DNA from: Streptomyces albus subsp. albus
GTDB lineage: Bacteria > Actinomycetota > Actinomycetes > Streptomycetales > Streptomycetaceae
Length of the DNA stretch: 64,000 bases
Assembly: GCF_000725885.1 (NCBI RefSeq)
Contig: NZ_JODR01000003.1
Span: 62,001-126,000, forward strand
Direction: 5' to 3'
Part shown: piece by piece, positions 28,497 to 36,725 of the stretch
How positions within the stretch are numbered: position 1 is the first letter of the stretch
How the letters are laid out: each line of letters begins with the position of its first letter
Notes under the pieces: model-generated
The model's database searches: none
What the model was told of the DNA's origin: nothing
The model's input: only the letters and a program-made list of their open reading frames with translations
Program-made: the position numbers and the translations under genes

Positions 28497-28660
28497 AACC
28501 GACGTGCGCCGCACGGGGGATTTCCGCGGCTCCGGCCGCAGACCGGCGCGCACGCGCGAGCGCACGGCGCTGTTTCGCCCTGCGCGCCGCGTTCGGTTCC
28601 ACCACGGTGCGGTTCCACCGCACCAGCCGCACTCACCCACGTCCGGAAAGAAGCACACGC

Positions 28661-29602
28661 ATGCCCACGTACGAGACGACCGGCCTCACCGGCCCCGCCC
28701 CGACCCCCGCCCTGTCGGTCAGGCCGGTGGTACTGCCCGCCCCGGAGCGCGGCGAGGATCTGCACGTCCGCGTCTCCGCACCGGTCACCGGCACCCGTCT
28801 GCCGATCGTGCTGTTCGCGCACGGGTTCGGTTCGAACATGGACGGCTACGCCCCGCTGGTCGACCACTGGGCCTCCCACGGCTTCGTGGTGGTCCAGGCC
28901 ACCCACCTCGACTCCAGGCGCTACGGCATCGCCGCGGACGCCTCCCGCAAGCCCCACCTGTGGCGCTACCGCGTACAGGACATGCGGCGCATCCTCGACG
29001 AACTCGGCACGCTGGAGGCCGCCGTACCCGGACTGGCCGGCCGGGTGGACCCCAGCCGCATCGTCGCGGCCGGACACTCCTTCGGCGGCCAGACCGCCGG
29101 CATCCTGGTGGGGCTGCGCGTCGCGGACCCGGAGACCGGGAGGGCGCAGGACATGTCCGACCCGCGCGTCATGGCCACCATCCAGCTGGCCACGGCCGGT
29201 GAGGGCGGCGACGACCTGACGCCCTTCGCCCTGGAGAACGCCCCCTGGCTGGCCCACCAGGACTTCTCCCCCATCACCGCACCCGGACTCGTCATCGCGG
29301 GCGACCAGGACGAACTCCCGCTCTCCACCCGCGGCCCCTCCTGGATGGCCGACCCCTACACCCTCAGTCGCGGCGGCAAGAGCCTGCTGACGGTGTACGG
29401 CGGCCAGCACTCGCTCGGCGGTATCCCCGGCTACGACGCGGCGGAGACCACCGACGAGGACCCCGCACGCGTGGCCCTCATCCAGCACGTCACCCTCGCC
29501 TACCTCCGCCACGTCACCGGCACCGACAGCACCGACTGGGAGCACGCACAGACCGTCCTCGCCGACGCTTCCCACCCGTTGGGACGGCTCGAATCGAAAT
29601 GA
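28661..29602 (+). CDS. alpha/beta hydrolase (chlorophyllase/PAF-acetylhydrolase-like)
   Basis: A 313-residue alpha/beta hydrolase. The oxyanion segment is IVLFAHGFGSNMDGYAPLVDHWASHGF. The nucleophile elbow is AAGHSFGGQTAG (Ser about 131). The acidic residue probably lies in IAGDQDELPLS and the His in YGGQHSLGG. There is no signal peptide, so it acts in the cytoplasm. The ATG at 28661 is preceded by GGAAAGAAG; an upstream in-frame ATG (28607) lies inside the promoter region. Its promoter carries the operator of the divergent MerR regulator, so it is likely induced by the ligand of that regulator. Confidence 0.88.
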   Translation: MPTYETTGLTGPAPTPALSVRPVVLPAPERGEDLHVRVSAPVTGTRLPIVLFAHGFGSNMDGYAPLVDHWASHGFVVVQATHLDSRRYGIAADASRKPHLWRYRVQDMRRILDELGTLEAAVPGLAGRVDPSRIVAAGHSFGGQTAGILVGLRVADPETGRAQDMSDPRVMATIQLATAGEGGDDLTPFALENAPWLAHQDFSPITAPGLVIAGDQDELPLSTRGPSWMADPYTLSRGGKSLLTVYGGQHSLGGIPGYDAAETTDEDPARVALIQHVTLAYLRHVTGTDSTDWEHAQTVLADASHPLGRLESK

Positions 29603-29647
29603 GCGCCCGCCCGGGCACCGGCTGAGCAGAAGCCCCCCCGGCCGAGG

Positions 29648-29682
29648 CATATCGTTTACCGATACCATCGTTAAACGATATG
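29648..29682. promoter_or_regulatory. nested palindromic operator before the DUF2975 gene
   Basis: A 35-bp element has perfect 10-bp outer arms (CATATCGTTT at 29648 and AAACGATATG at 29673). Inside are two smaller palindromes: TATCG-N5-CGATA at 29650-29664 and ATCGTT-A-AACGAT at 29667-29679. It is strikingly AT-rich compared with its surroundings. It lies 25 bp before the GTG at 29707 and is a likely operator, possibly for the HTH protein encoded second in the operon. Confidence 0.7.
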
Positions 29683-29706
29683 CGTACCGTGGAAGGCGGG
29701 GAGACC

Positions 29707-30327
29707 GTGCGTGGCAAGTCCTGGTGGAGCCCGACCGACAGCCGGCTGCTGGAGGCGGTTTTGGTCCTGGCGGCTGCGCTGGTCGGCCTCTTCGGGGTAC
29801 TCCTGCCGGCGCTCGGAGTCGCCGGCCTCGTGGACCCGCAGGACACCCGGGAGACCGAAACCCTGACCACGACCCGCGTACCGGGTACCGTCACCGACTC
29901 GGTCGCGGGTCACGGGATGACCCTCGCCGGCACCCACCACGCCGACCTCGTCCTGGCGGCCCCCACCGCGGCCCAGCGACTGCTGCTCGCCCTGCCGGAC
30001 ATCGTCAACAGTCTGTTCCTGCTGCTGGTCCTGGCGCTCCTCCTCAAGATCGCCAGGACCCTGCGCGACGGCGACGTCTTCGTACCGGTGAACGCCCGCC
30101 GTCTGAGCGTGATCGGCCTCATGGTCCTGGTGCAGACCGTGGTCGCCCCGGTGCTGACGGCCCTCACCACCCAACTCCTGGTGAGGGGCACGCCCCTGGC
30201 CGAGCAGGTGCCCTTCTCGGCCACCTTCACCGGCGCATACGTCCTGCTGGCCTTCCTGGTTCTGGCCCTGGCCGAGGTCTTCCGGCGCGGGGCGAAACTG
30301 CGGGCCGACACCGAAGGGCTCGTCTGA
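29707..30327 (+). CDS. DUF2975 membrane protein
   Basis: A 206-residue membrane protein with the DUF2975 layout: four hydrophobic segments (LLEAVLVLAAALVGLFGVLLPAL; LPDIVNSLFLLLVLALLLKIARTL; LSVIGLMVLVQTVVAPVLTAL; AYVLLAFLVLALAEVF) ending with the conserved EVFRRGAKLRADTEGLV. The segment KIARTLRDGDVFVPVNARRL is the family core. The function is unknown; such proteins are usually paired with a small Xre-type regulator, as here. The GTG at 29707 is favoured over the ATG at 29680, because the latter overlaps the operator palindrome and GGCGGGGAG precedes the GTG. Confidence 0.82.
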   Translation: MRGKSWWSPTDSRLLEAVLVLAAALVGLFGVLLPALGVAGLVDPQDTRETETLTTTRVPGTVTDSVAGHGMTLAGTHHADLVLAAPTAAQRLLLALPDIVNSLFLLLVLALLLKIARTLRDGDVFVPVNARRLSVIGLMVLVQTVVAPVLTALTTQLLVRGTPLAEQVPFSATFTGAYVLLAFLVLALAEVFRRGAKLRADTEGLV

Positions 30328-30551
30328 TGCCCCCCGAGGACGAGCACCGGGTCCAGGTCCACCTCGACCGGCTGCTGGCCGAACGCGGCATGACCCTGTC
30401 CGAACTCGCGGCCCGGGTGGGCATCACCGTGGTCAACCTCTCGGTCCTCAAGAACGACCGGGCGAAGGCCATCCGCTTCTCCACCCTCACCGCGATCTGC
30501 CGCGAACTGGACTGCCAGCCCGGCGACCTGCTCAGCGTCCGCGACCACTGA
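30327..30551 (+). CDS. small Xre-family HTH regulator (YozG-like)
   Basis: A 74-residue single-domain helix-turn-helix protein: LDRLLAERGMTLSELAARVGITVVNLSVLKNDRAKAIRFSTLTAICRELDCQPGDLL. This is the pattern of Cro/YozG-type regulators that accompany DUF2975 genes. Its ATG overlaps the DUF2975 stop codon (TGATG), so the two are translationally coupled. It is the best candidate to bind the nested palindrome at 29648-29682. Confidence 0.88.
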   Translation: MPPEDEHRVQVHLDRLLAERGMTLSELAARVGITVVNLSVLKNDRAKAIRFSTLTAICRELDCQPGDLLSVRDH

Positions 30552-30672
30552 CACGTTCCCGGGCCGCCCCCGGAGGGCCTGCGGGGCGCACCCGCGGTCC
30601 GCCCACCGTCGGTACGAACAGCACAGGCAAACCGCACAGGCGAGCCGCACCCACGAGCGTGCCTGACTGGTG

Positions 30673-30999
30673 CTACTTCCCGGCAGTGCCGGATGTTCCG
30701 CTGACGGACTCCTGATAGATGTCCGCAAACGTGGGTGAGTCCTTGATCAGATCGTCGCAGAACGCGGCGACGTCGTCGCCGATGAATTGCAGCACCCCTT
30801 TGCCCGCGGCGACGCCCTCCTCGAAGAAGTCGACTATCCCGGGAAGCAGGGGCCCGTCGGGCAGATCGACCGGCCCGACCTTGAACAGGTACCTCTGCAT
30901 CTCCTTGTAGACGATCTGGTAGTCCCGTGGCAGCGACTTGACCCGCGCCATGTGCGCCCGCCACTGCTTCTTGCCCTCGATGATGTCCTGGATGCTCAC
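30673..30999 (-). CDS. DUF1048 family protein
   Basis: A 108-residue soluble helical protein matching DUF1048: MSIQDIIEGKKQWRAHMARVKSLPRDYQIVYKEMQRYLF near the start, then GIVDFFEEGVAAGKGVLQFIGDDVAAFCDDLI. The function is unknown. It is the last gene of a PadR-DUF1048-DUF1048 operon with 1-bp spacing to the gene before it. The GTG start at 30999 fits this spacing. Confidence 0.87.
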   Translation of the reverse strand: MSIQDIIEGKKQWRAHMARVKSLPRDYQIVYKEMQRYLFKVGPVDLPDGPLLPGIVDFFEEGVAAGKGVLQFIGDDVAAFCDDLIKDSPTFADIYQESVSGTSGTAGK

Positions 31000-31000
31000 G

Positions 31001-31357
31001 TCAGCCCTCCAGCCGCTTCAGTTTCCTGGCGACGTTCCTGTTCAACTGCTCGCGCCACCGGTCGCGGTAGGTCCGGGCCCCTTCTCCGCCGGCCAGCGCC
31101 GTGCAGAAGCCCCGCACGTCGTCGCCGAGCACCTCGCCGGCGCTCAGCCCGTCCGCCGCCGTTTCCTCGAGCAGACCCAGGGCGGCGTCGAAGATCGGCA
31201 ACAGGTTGCGGCCGGTGAAGTCTCCATGGGGAAACAGGTGCCCCTTGATCTGCTCCCACGCCGCCCGGTGGTCGTCGGGCAGGACTGCGGCCCGGGCTTC
31301 GAAAGACTTCCATTCCCTGGTGAGATCACTTCCCGTGACGGTCTCCCAGAAATTCAT
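31001..31357 (-). CDS. DUF1048 family protein
   Basis: A 118-residue second DUF1048 protein: MNFWETVTGSDLTREWKSFEARAAVLPDDHRAAWEQIKGHLF, then IFDAALGLLEETAADGLSAGEVLGDDVRGFCTALAGG. It shares the overall pattern and the G-D-D-V-x-x-F-C motif with its neighbour, so the two are likely ancient duplicates. The ATG overlaps the padR stop codon (ATGA), and AGGAGGG lies upstream within padR. Confidence 0.87.
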   Translation of the reverse strand: MNFWETVTGSDLTREWKSFEARAAVLPDDHRAAWEQIKGHLFPHGDFTGRNLLPIFDAALGLLEETAADGLSAGEVLGDDVRGFCTALAGGEGARTYRDRWREQLNRNVARKLKRLEG

Positions 31358-31680
31358 CTGCCACCCTCCTTCAGCCTGTTGATGCGCGATGAGACGTACT
31401 GCCATTTCGCCCAGAACTTCGCGAGTTCCTCACGTCCGGCGTCGTTGAGGGTGAAGAACTTGCGCGGCGGCCCGGCCTCGGACGGCCGTTTCGTCACCTG
31501 GACGAGCCCGTTCCTCTCCAGCCGCACCAAGATCGTGTAGACGGTCCCCTCCACGACACCGGTGAAGCCGAGGTCGTTCAACTGGCGGGTGATGGCGTAC
31601 CCGTAGGTTTCCTCCCTGCCGATGATTTCGAGCACGCACCCTTCGAGCGTGCCCTTCAGCATCTCCGTCAGGTCGTCCAT
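31354..31680 (-). CDS. PadR family transcriptional regulator
   Basis: A 108-residue PadR-type repressor: LKGTLEGCVLEIIGREETYGYAITRQLNDLGFTGVVEGTVYTILVRLERNGLVQVTKRPSEAGPPRKFFTLNDAGREELAKFW, the winged helix with the usual short dimerisation helix. It heads the operon with the two DUF1048 genes and probably represses it. The ATG at 31680 has GAGGTGAG at good distance; the GTG one codon earlier (31683) is too close to it. Confidence 0.92.
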   Translation of the reverse strand: MDDLTEMLKGTLEGCVLEIIGREETYGYAITRQLNDLGFTGVVEGTVYTILVRLERNGLVQVTKRPSEAGPPRKFFTLNDAGREELAKFWAKWQYVSSRINRLKEGGR

Positions 31681-31699
31681 CACAAGCTCACCTCAGTCC

Positions 31700-31722
31700 G
31701 GTACTACGTACTACCGAGTACC
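31700..31722. promoter_or_regulatory. probable PadR operator
   Basis: GGTACT (31700-31705) and AGTACC (31717-31722) form a perfect inverted repeat around an 11-bp centre that itself contains GTACT again. The element sits 20 bp upstream of padR in an AT-rich patch. Its position and the repeated GTACT units suggest autoregulation. Confidence 0.5.
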
Positions 31723-32175
31723 GCTACACAGTAGCACTGAGTAGCGCACGACGTCAGGGGTCGGTGACGATGGGCCGACCCCTGCGATCCGCATGCGAAG
31801 AAGGAGCTACCGCACCGCCTGGGCCCCCGGCACTCGCCCCTGGCCCTACGACGAATGGGACTACCACCCGGCCCCGAACACCTCGCCGCACGCCTCGGCG
31901 GCGGCCCGGCGCGCGAACAGCGGAGCAGCCGATGCGTGCCGCCGGTTCCTCACCACCCCCGAGACGGCGGCCGACCCCGACCGCCCCGCCCGCCACAACC
32001 TGACCTGTTGCGCAACCGCCGCCTGGCCTCGCCGGCCATCGGCCGCGCTCACGTACGGCTCCCCTCCAACGGCAAGCCATCGGCACCCTTGACAACGCAC
32101 TCGGCGAAGCCAACGACGGCGACGACGACCCACCAGATGCAGCCGTCGTCCGCTGACGTTGCCGTCACATGGGCC
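31723..32175. other. about 450-bp gap without a supported gene
   Basis: Several short rightward frames are open here, including one of 99 codons at 31793-32092, but none has a ribosome site, a recognisable domain or consistent codon bias. It may be decayed coding DNA at the edge of the Rhs remnant. Confidence 0.4.
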
Positions 32176-32212
32176 CTGAAGGCCCGCCGGACCCATTCCG
32201 ACGGGCCTTCAG
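32176..32212 (-). terminator. terminator after the DUF4240 gene
   Basis: An 11-bp perfect stem, CTGAAGGCCCG (32176-32186) with CGGGCCTTCAG (32202-32212), lies 33 bp beyond the stop codon of the leftward DUF4240 gene. Confidence 0.6.
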
Positions 32213-32244
32213 CACCTCCTCAGCCACCCGAACCCTGACAGGTA

Positions 32245-32712
32245 TCAGGCGGCCCATCCCTGAATATTCGACCCCGATTCGATCGGGAAATGGTTTTCGA
32301 CGTTCATCTTGGAGGCGGTCTTCCTTTCGTATTGCTCCGACGCGAGGTAGAGCAGCCCCTCAGCCTCCTGAGCAAACGGAGCGACGAAGCGATCGAAACC
32401 GACACCAGAACTCAGGACCTCGTCGTACGTCTTTTCACCCGCCAAGATGCACGCGCATCGCGCATGGAGAAAATGGTCGCTTGTCTGCGGAAATTTCAAA
32501 CCATTGGCGAGCACAACCGGCACTTCTGCCAGATCCCTCCTATCGATCCGATAGAGCGCCTCCCGGAGTCGCTCAACAAATCGAGTCAAGACATCGGGCG
32601 CCATCGTACTGAGCTGCCCAGAGATCCGCTCCAGGGCAGAGTCGATCTCACTCTCATCCTGAACGGAGCTCGATCCGATAACCTTCCAGAAATCAGTCAC
32701 TTCGAGCGGCAC
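32245..32712 (-). CDS. DUF4240 protein, probable immunity protein of the Rhs remnant
   Basis: A 155-residue acidic protein with the DUF4240 pattern: TDFWKVIGSS near the N-terminus, then LRFVERLREALYRIDRRDLAEVPVVL, HFLHARCACILAGEKTYDEVL and LLYLASEQYERKT. Its GTG start follows the stop codon of the Rhs gene with no gap, the typical place of a toxin immunity gene. The DNA is visibly less GC-rich than the flanks, a sign of transfer. That it is an immunity protein is inferred from position; the family has no settled biochemistry that I know. Confidence 0.7.
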   Translation of the reverse strand: MPLEVTDFWKVIGSSSVQDESEIDSALERISGQLSTMAPDVLTRFVERLREALYRIDRRDLAEVPVVLANGLKFPQTSDHFLHARCACILAGEKTYDEVLSSGVGFDRFVAPFAQEAEGLLYLASEQYERKTASKMNVENHFPIESGSNIQGWAA

Positions 32713-33600
32713 CTACCAGAGTTCAAGCTGTTCGAATTTCTCGGCATCTCGCCTTCGCTCCAGGATTTTCCTGCCCGGTGACGCAATGTCATTCGACAGG
32801 CCGACTCCCTGACTGTTCGAGGTCCTGGGAGCGGCGGGTTCGGGATCAGGTTTTGCTGCGCCGCCTCCCTCCGAGGGTTTGCCCGATCCGCCGCCGCCCC
32901 GCGTCTCCTTGGCCGCGGCACGCGCCGCTCTGATGGCGATACTGGCCATCTTGACGCTGCTCACCGCGCTGATCGCCACGTCCTGGCAGTCCTCGCCGGA
33001 GCCGTCGATGCATCTTTGGAGGGGCCTGATGGGGATGAGCGCGTCGAAGACCGCACCGGCGGTGCCCAGCCACTTCGGATCCGGGCGGCTGGCGGCCTCG
33101 GCGAGCTTGGGAGCGACCGCCCGGTCCGCGGAGGGCCCGTAGCCGGTGATGGGAATGGAGCCGCCGCGGTATTGCTTCCGGGCCTGGCAGCCCGTGTCGC
33201 ACACCGGCCGGTGTCTGCCGGCGGAGTGGCGGGTGGCGTGTCCGACTGCACTGCCGGTCGCGCGGCCGATGGCTCCCCATATGGGCATCAGCCCATCGGG
33301 GTCGCTGTAGACCAGGGGGCTGTTGTTGCCGTAACTGTATCCGTGGAGCTGCTGCGGGTTCCCGGGGTCCATCAGCGGATCGACGCTGATGAACCGGCCG
33401 GTGTCCGGGTCGTACTCGCGGGCGCCCAGGTGGGTCAGTCCGGTGGTCCTGGTCTCGTCGACGCCGCCGACGAAGCCGCGGGAGGTGGGCCAGTCCTTGG
33501 GCTTCTCGGCGCGCTCGGCCCCGAAAGGAAGAGTGCGGCGTCGGGTGAGTTCATCCGATCCCGAAACGACCACGCGCAGGCCCACTTGATGCGCCGTCAG
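32713..33600 (-). pseudogene. Rhs-repeat core and C-terminal tip, 5'-truncated
   Basis: The fragment opens within an Rhs repeat (VVVSGSDELTRRRTLPFGAE) and carries the complete hyperconserved core RGFVGGVDETRTTGLTHLGAREYDPDTGRFISVDPLMDP...GYSYGNNSPLVYSDPDGL. The variable tip begins with PIWGAIGRATGSAVG, passes a helical region (VAISAVSSVKMASIAIRAARAAAKE), a Gly/Pro linker and ends in GRKILERRRDAEKFEQLELW. The large N-terminal shell repeats are gone, and the GH5 gene begins 64 bp beyond the break. The last 30 residues are very short for a toxin domain, so the toxin itself may also be truncated. It is either an orphan cassette or a decaying gene. Confidence 0.75.
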
Positions 33601-33663
33601 GTCGCTGGTGGGATCGGCCGCACGAGGAACCGACCGTACGACGACCGTGCCGGAGGTCCGCCC

Positions 33664-35097
33664 GTGAACCGACGACTGTTCGCCGCCCTCGCCCTGCTTG
33701 TCTGCCCCCTCGCGCTCGGGGCCGGGGCCGCCGCGGCGGTGACCCCCGCGGCTGCCGCCGGGGGAGGCGCCAGGGCGGACGCCGCGCCGTCGCGGCCACC
33801 CCGCCTGACCGACGACCAAGGGCGCGTGGTGACGCTGCGTGGCTGGAACATCGAGGACAAGACGCACCGGGGCGAACAGGCGCTGTCCGCCATCACCGAG
33901 CGCCATTTCCGGGATCTGCATGCCCACGGCTTCAACTTCGCGCGGCTGCTCGTCTTCTGGGACGACCTGGAGCCACAGCCCGGCCACTACCGTACGGACT
34001 ACTTGAAGAGGATCGAGCGCATCCTGGACTGGGCGCACCGCTACCGCGTGCAGGTGCTGATAGACGCCCACCAGGATGTCTTCGGGCCCGCCTTCGGTCA
34101 CCGCGGGATCCCCGCGTGGGCGACCAGGACCGACGGCCTGCCCTTCGAGCCGCACCCTGACGACTGGTTCTCGGAGTACTTCGAGCCGGCCGTGCAGCGT
34201 GCGTTCACCCACCTCTACAACGACGCCGACCTGCGGCGGGCCCACGAACGCATGTGGCGGGTCCTGGCGGCCCGGCTGGGCAGTCACCCGGCCGTCATCG
34301 GCTACGACTTGATCAACGAGCCGATGGGCGAGGTCCGGCCCGGCGAGGACCTGCCGACGGCAGCCCGGCGTATCGAGGCCGAGCAGCTCACCCCGATGCA
34401 CAACCGCCTCGCGGACGCGATCCGGTCCGTCGACGACGACAACTGGATCTTCTTCGAGCCGACCCCGATCGTCGGCGAGGGAGTCCCGACGGGGCTGGGC
34501 CGCATCCACGATCCCAAGGCCGTCTACGCTCCGCACTTCTACAACACCGCGATGGAGGCGGGCGCCGACTACGATCCCGCCGCGGGCTGGATCGAGGCGT
34601 ACGAGGCCGCCGTGACCGACTACCCGACGCGTTACGGCGTCCCGGTGGTCGTCGGAGAGTGGGGTCCGCTCAACAGCGCCCTGCCCGGCATGGGCCGCTT
34701 CTACCGTGACGCGCTCGCCTCCATGAACCGCTACAGCTCGGGCTGGGCGGGCTACGTCTGGTGCTACGGGGGTGGCTACTGCGCCCTCGACGAGAAGGGG
34801 CGCTTCCGCACCAACAAGGAGCGCACGGCGACCCCGTACGCCCCGGCCGTGGCGGGCGCGATCCGCGAAGAGGAGTACCTTCCGGCCACCGGCGGCTACC
34901 GGCTGGCCTACCGGGCGGGGCCCGGTGTCACCGAAGTACGCGTACCGCCGCACCCGGAGGGATGGCGGGTCCGGGTGACGGGCCCGGGAGCGACCGCGAC
35001 ACCCGTGCTCCCGCCGGACCGGACGGCCACGGCACGGGTGCACGCACGGCCGGGCGCGACAGTGACGGTGGAGGTCGTACCCCGCCGCGTGCGCTGA
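33664..35097 (+). CDS. secreted glycoside hydrolase family 5 (endoglycoceramidase-like)
   Basis: A 477-residue secreted GH5 enzyme, closest to endoglycoceramidase-type members. The signal peptide is MNRRLFAALALLVCPLALGAGAAAAV. The barrel begins RVVTLRGWNIEDKTHRGEQAL and includes LLVFWDDLEPQPG and LIDAHQDVFGPAF. The acid/base Glu is in YDLINEPMG and the nucleophile Glu in VVVGEWGPLNS. A C-terminal beta domain of about 75 residues follows (GYRLAYRAGPGVTEVRVPPHPEGWRV). The GTG at 33664 has GGAGGT. Natural substrates could be glycolipids or aryl glycosides. It is divergent from the Rhs fragment. Confidence 0.88.
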   Translation: MNRRLFAALALLVCPLALGAGAAAAVTPAAAAGGGARADAAPSRPPRLTDDQGRVVTLRGWNIEDKTHRGEQALSAITERHFRDLHAHGFNFARLLVFWDDLEPQPGHYRTDYLKRIERILDWAHRYRVQVLIDAHQDVFGPAFGHRGIPAWATRTDGLPFEPHPDDWFSEYFEPAVQRAFTHLYNDADLRRAHERMWRVLAARLGSHPAVIGYDLINEPMGEVRPGEDLPTAARRIEAEQLTPMHNRLADAIRSVDDDNWIFFEPTPIVGEGVPTGLGRIHDPKAVYAPHFYNTAMEAGADYDPAAGWIEAYEAAVTDYPTRYGVPVVVGEWGPLNSALPGMGRFYRDALASMNRYSSGWAGYVWCYGGGYCALDEKGRFRTNKERTATPYAPAVAGAIREEEYLPATGGYRLAYRAGPGVTEVRVPPHPEGWRVRVTGPGATATPVLPPDRTATARVHARPGATVTVEVVPRRVR

Positions 35098-35381
35098 GCC
35101 GGCAACCAGCGGAGGGCTCTTCCGGGCCCCCGCCGGGGCACGTCCCTGACCTCCCCTGCTGTCGCCACGCTGCTCCGCGCCGTGAACGAAGCCAAGAGGG
35201 CGTGCGACGTCCTGGGCGGACAGCAGCCGCACCGGCCTGGAGCCGCCGAACACCGGCCGGGTGCGGCAGCTTTGGCTCGATCCTGTAGTGAGCGTCGTGG
35301 TCGGTGGCCGCAGTGCTGTGGCCTCGGCGGTGAGGCCGTGACGCAAGCCGGTTGTCGGTCCCCCTGAGTACGGTTTCGCGC

Positions 35382-35957
35382 ATGGTCCTGAAGAGTTTCT
35401 ACGACTTGAGGTTCGGCGTGTCTCCCGGCGGAGCCCGGAAGGACGCACACTTCATCTGCGGCAGTGTCGAGGAAGCCATGCACGCTCTGGACGCCGAGCT
35501 CGAGGAGTCCAGCAACATATGGCTGCTGTTCGGCTACGGCGATGGTGCTGATCTGGCTCTGGATGTGTATCAGCAGGGTGAGAGGGTCCAGTCGATCGAC
35601 CTTCACCCCTTCATCACGATCCGGGTCGACGGCTACCCGGACATCGTGTTTCACGGACCGGGTAAAACGACCGGCTCCGTCGTTGGCGCGGATGATCCGG
35701 AGAGGGTGAAGAAGCTTCTCGCGGACGGGATGGTCGCCGGTGACTTCGACGGCAGGACCGAGGTAACTGTCGACTGGGACAGTGTTCCCGTCCCGCCGCT
35801 GATCGGTGAGATCGCGGACATCGGTGACTACGTCAAGCTCGGCGACAGCCCTCACGATGACCTTGATGACCTCGTCGGACTCGACGAGGAGGAGCTGGAG
35901 GACGAGCTGATCGACCGAGGCTGGGTCGAGTACGGGGACCACGATTTCGAGGCATGA
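35382..35957 (+). CDS. acidic hypothetical protein (immunity-like)
   Basis: I do not recognise this 191-residue protein. It is strongly acidic, especially at the C-terminus (DDLDDLVGLDEEELEDELIDRGWVEYGDHDFEA). The N-terminal part, DAHFICGSVEEAMHALDAELEESSNIWLLFGYGDGADLALDVY, resembles in style the small acidic proteins that neutralise polymorphic toxins. The DNA is less GC-rich than average, and it lies near the Rhs remnant, but no toxin gene is adjacent on the same strand. No strong ribosome site precedes the ATG at 35382. A solitary immunity gene is one possibility. Confidence 0.6.
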   Translation: MVLKSFYDLRFGVSPGGARKDAHFICGSVEEAMHALDAELEESSNIWLLFGYGDGADLALDVYQQGERVQSIDLHPFITIRVDGYPDIVFHGPGKTTGSVVGADDPERVKKLLADGMVAGDFDGRTEVTVDWDSVPVPPLIGEIADIGDYVKLGDSPHDDLDDLVGLDEEELEDELIDRGWVEYGDHDFEA

Positions 35958-36339
35958 ATCCGTCGGGGATCGACTTGTGAACGCCGCTGAACGTCAACAT
36001 GGCGGCTCGGTTCCGAGATCCTTGGGTGGTCGGCAGTCGGTAACGGCCGTCGCGGGCTCGACCCGATGACGGTCGGTGCGGGCTTCTGGGCACAACCTGT
36101 CCGGGCGGGCGGCGGTGAGAGTGTGCGCGAGCACGGCGAAGGGTTGCCCCACCGGTTCCGGGAGTTCACCGACTGACCGGATGGGGGCCACGCTCTGGCC
36201 GTGCGCGGGGAGCGGCGAAACCTACGGCGCTGCCCAGGTGTCTGTCTCCGCGACGGACGGCCGCCTTCATCCAGGGGAGCACACGGCGGGAAAGGACCGG
36301 AGAACGGAAGCGGCGGCGGAGAAGGACCGCGAGAAGTGG

Positions 36340-36651
36340 ATGGCCCGATTCCAGGTGAAGCCGGCCATGCAGCCGGGCGTGGACCGGGCAGTCGTGCTCC
36401 AAGGGGTCAAGGAGGTCACGGCGCACTGCGCGGCTGCGGGAGGGTCCCCGCGGAGTGCCTTCGGAGACCCGGACGCTCGCGCCGTGCAGGTCGCCACGGG
36501 GCTGGTGCCGACGGACCGGGCGGCGCGAGAGAGGCGGCGCAACGCCGTGGTGGACGCTCTCGACGTACTCGGGAAGGCCGGGGACGTAGCCACCTGTGAC
36601 CGGCTGAAGCCGGTTGTCCCGGCAGAGGGGGCTTCCTGGTCGAGCCGATGA
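36340..36651 (+). pseudogene. remnant of a HAAS-like (AFGDP) protein
   Basis: This 103-codon frame reads VVLQGVKEVTAHCAAAGGSPRSAFGDPDARAVQVATG, then RERRRNAVVDALDVLGKAGDVA. The segment with S-P-x-x-A-F-G-D-P resembles the N-terminal cytosolic part of HAAS/DUF1700-type membrane proteins. The expected membrane helices are missing, and the frame ends without them. The open frame extends upstream to 36076 with unconvincing sequence. It is probably a decayed fragment; low certainty. The 35958-36339 gap before it holds nothing I can name. Confidence 0.35.
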
Positions 36652-36725
36652 CGCCGTAACCGGCGAGGGCAGGCGGCGGTTGGCCGACGACGGCATGGAA
36701 TCGGACCGTCAAGCGCTCGGGCTTG

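Noticed and set aside
31793..32092. Rightward 99-codon frame in the gap before the DUF4240 gene
   Set aside because: It has no ribosome site, no recognisable domain and composition equal in all three frames.
33600..35448. The leftward frame continuing from the Rhs core across the GH5 gene
   Set aside because: Rhs-like sequence stops near 33600. Beyond that the frame is the antisense shadow of the GH5 gene, which has its own signal peptide, catalytic motifs and ribosome site.
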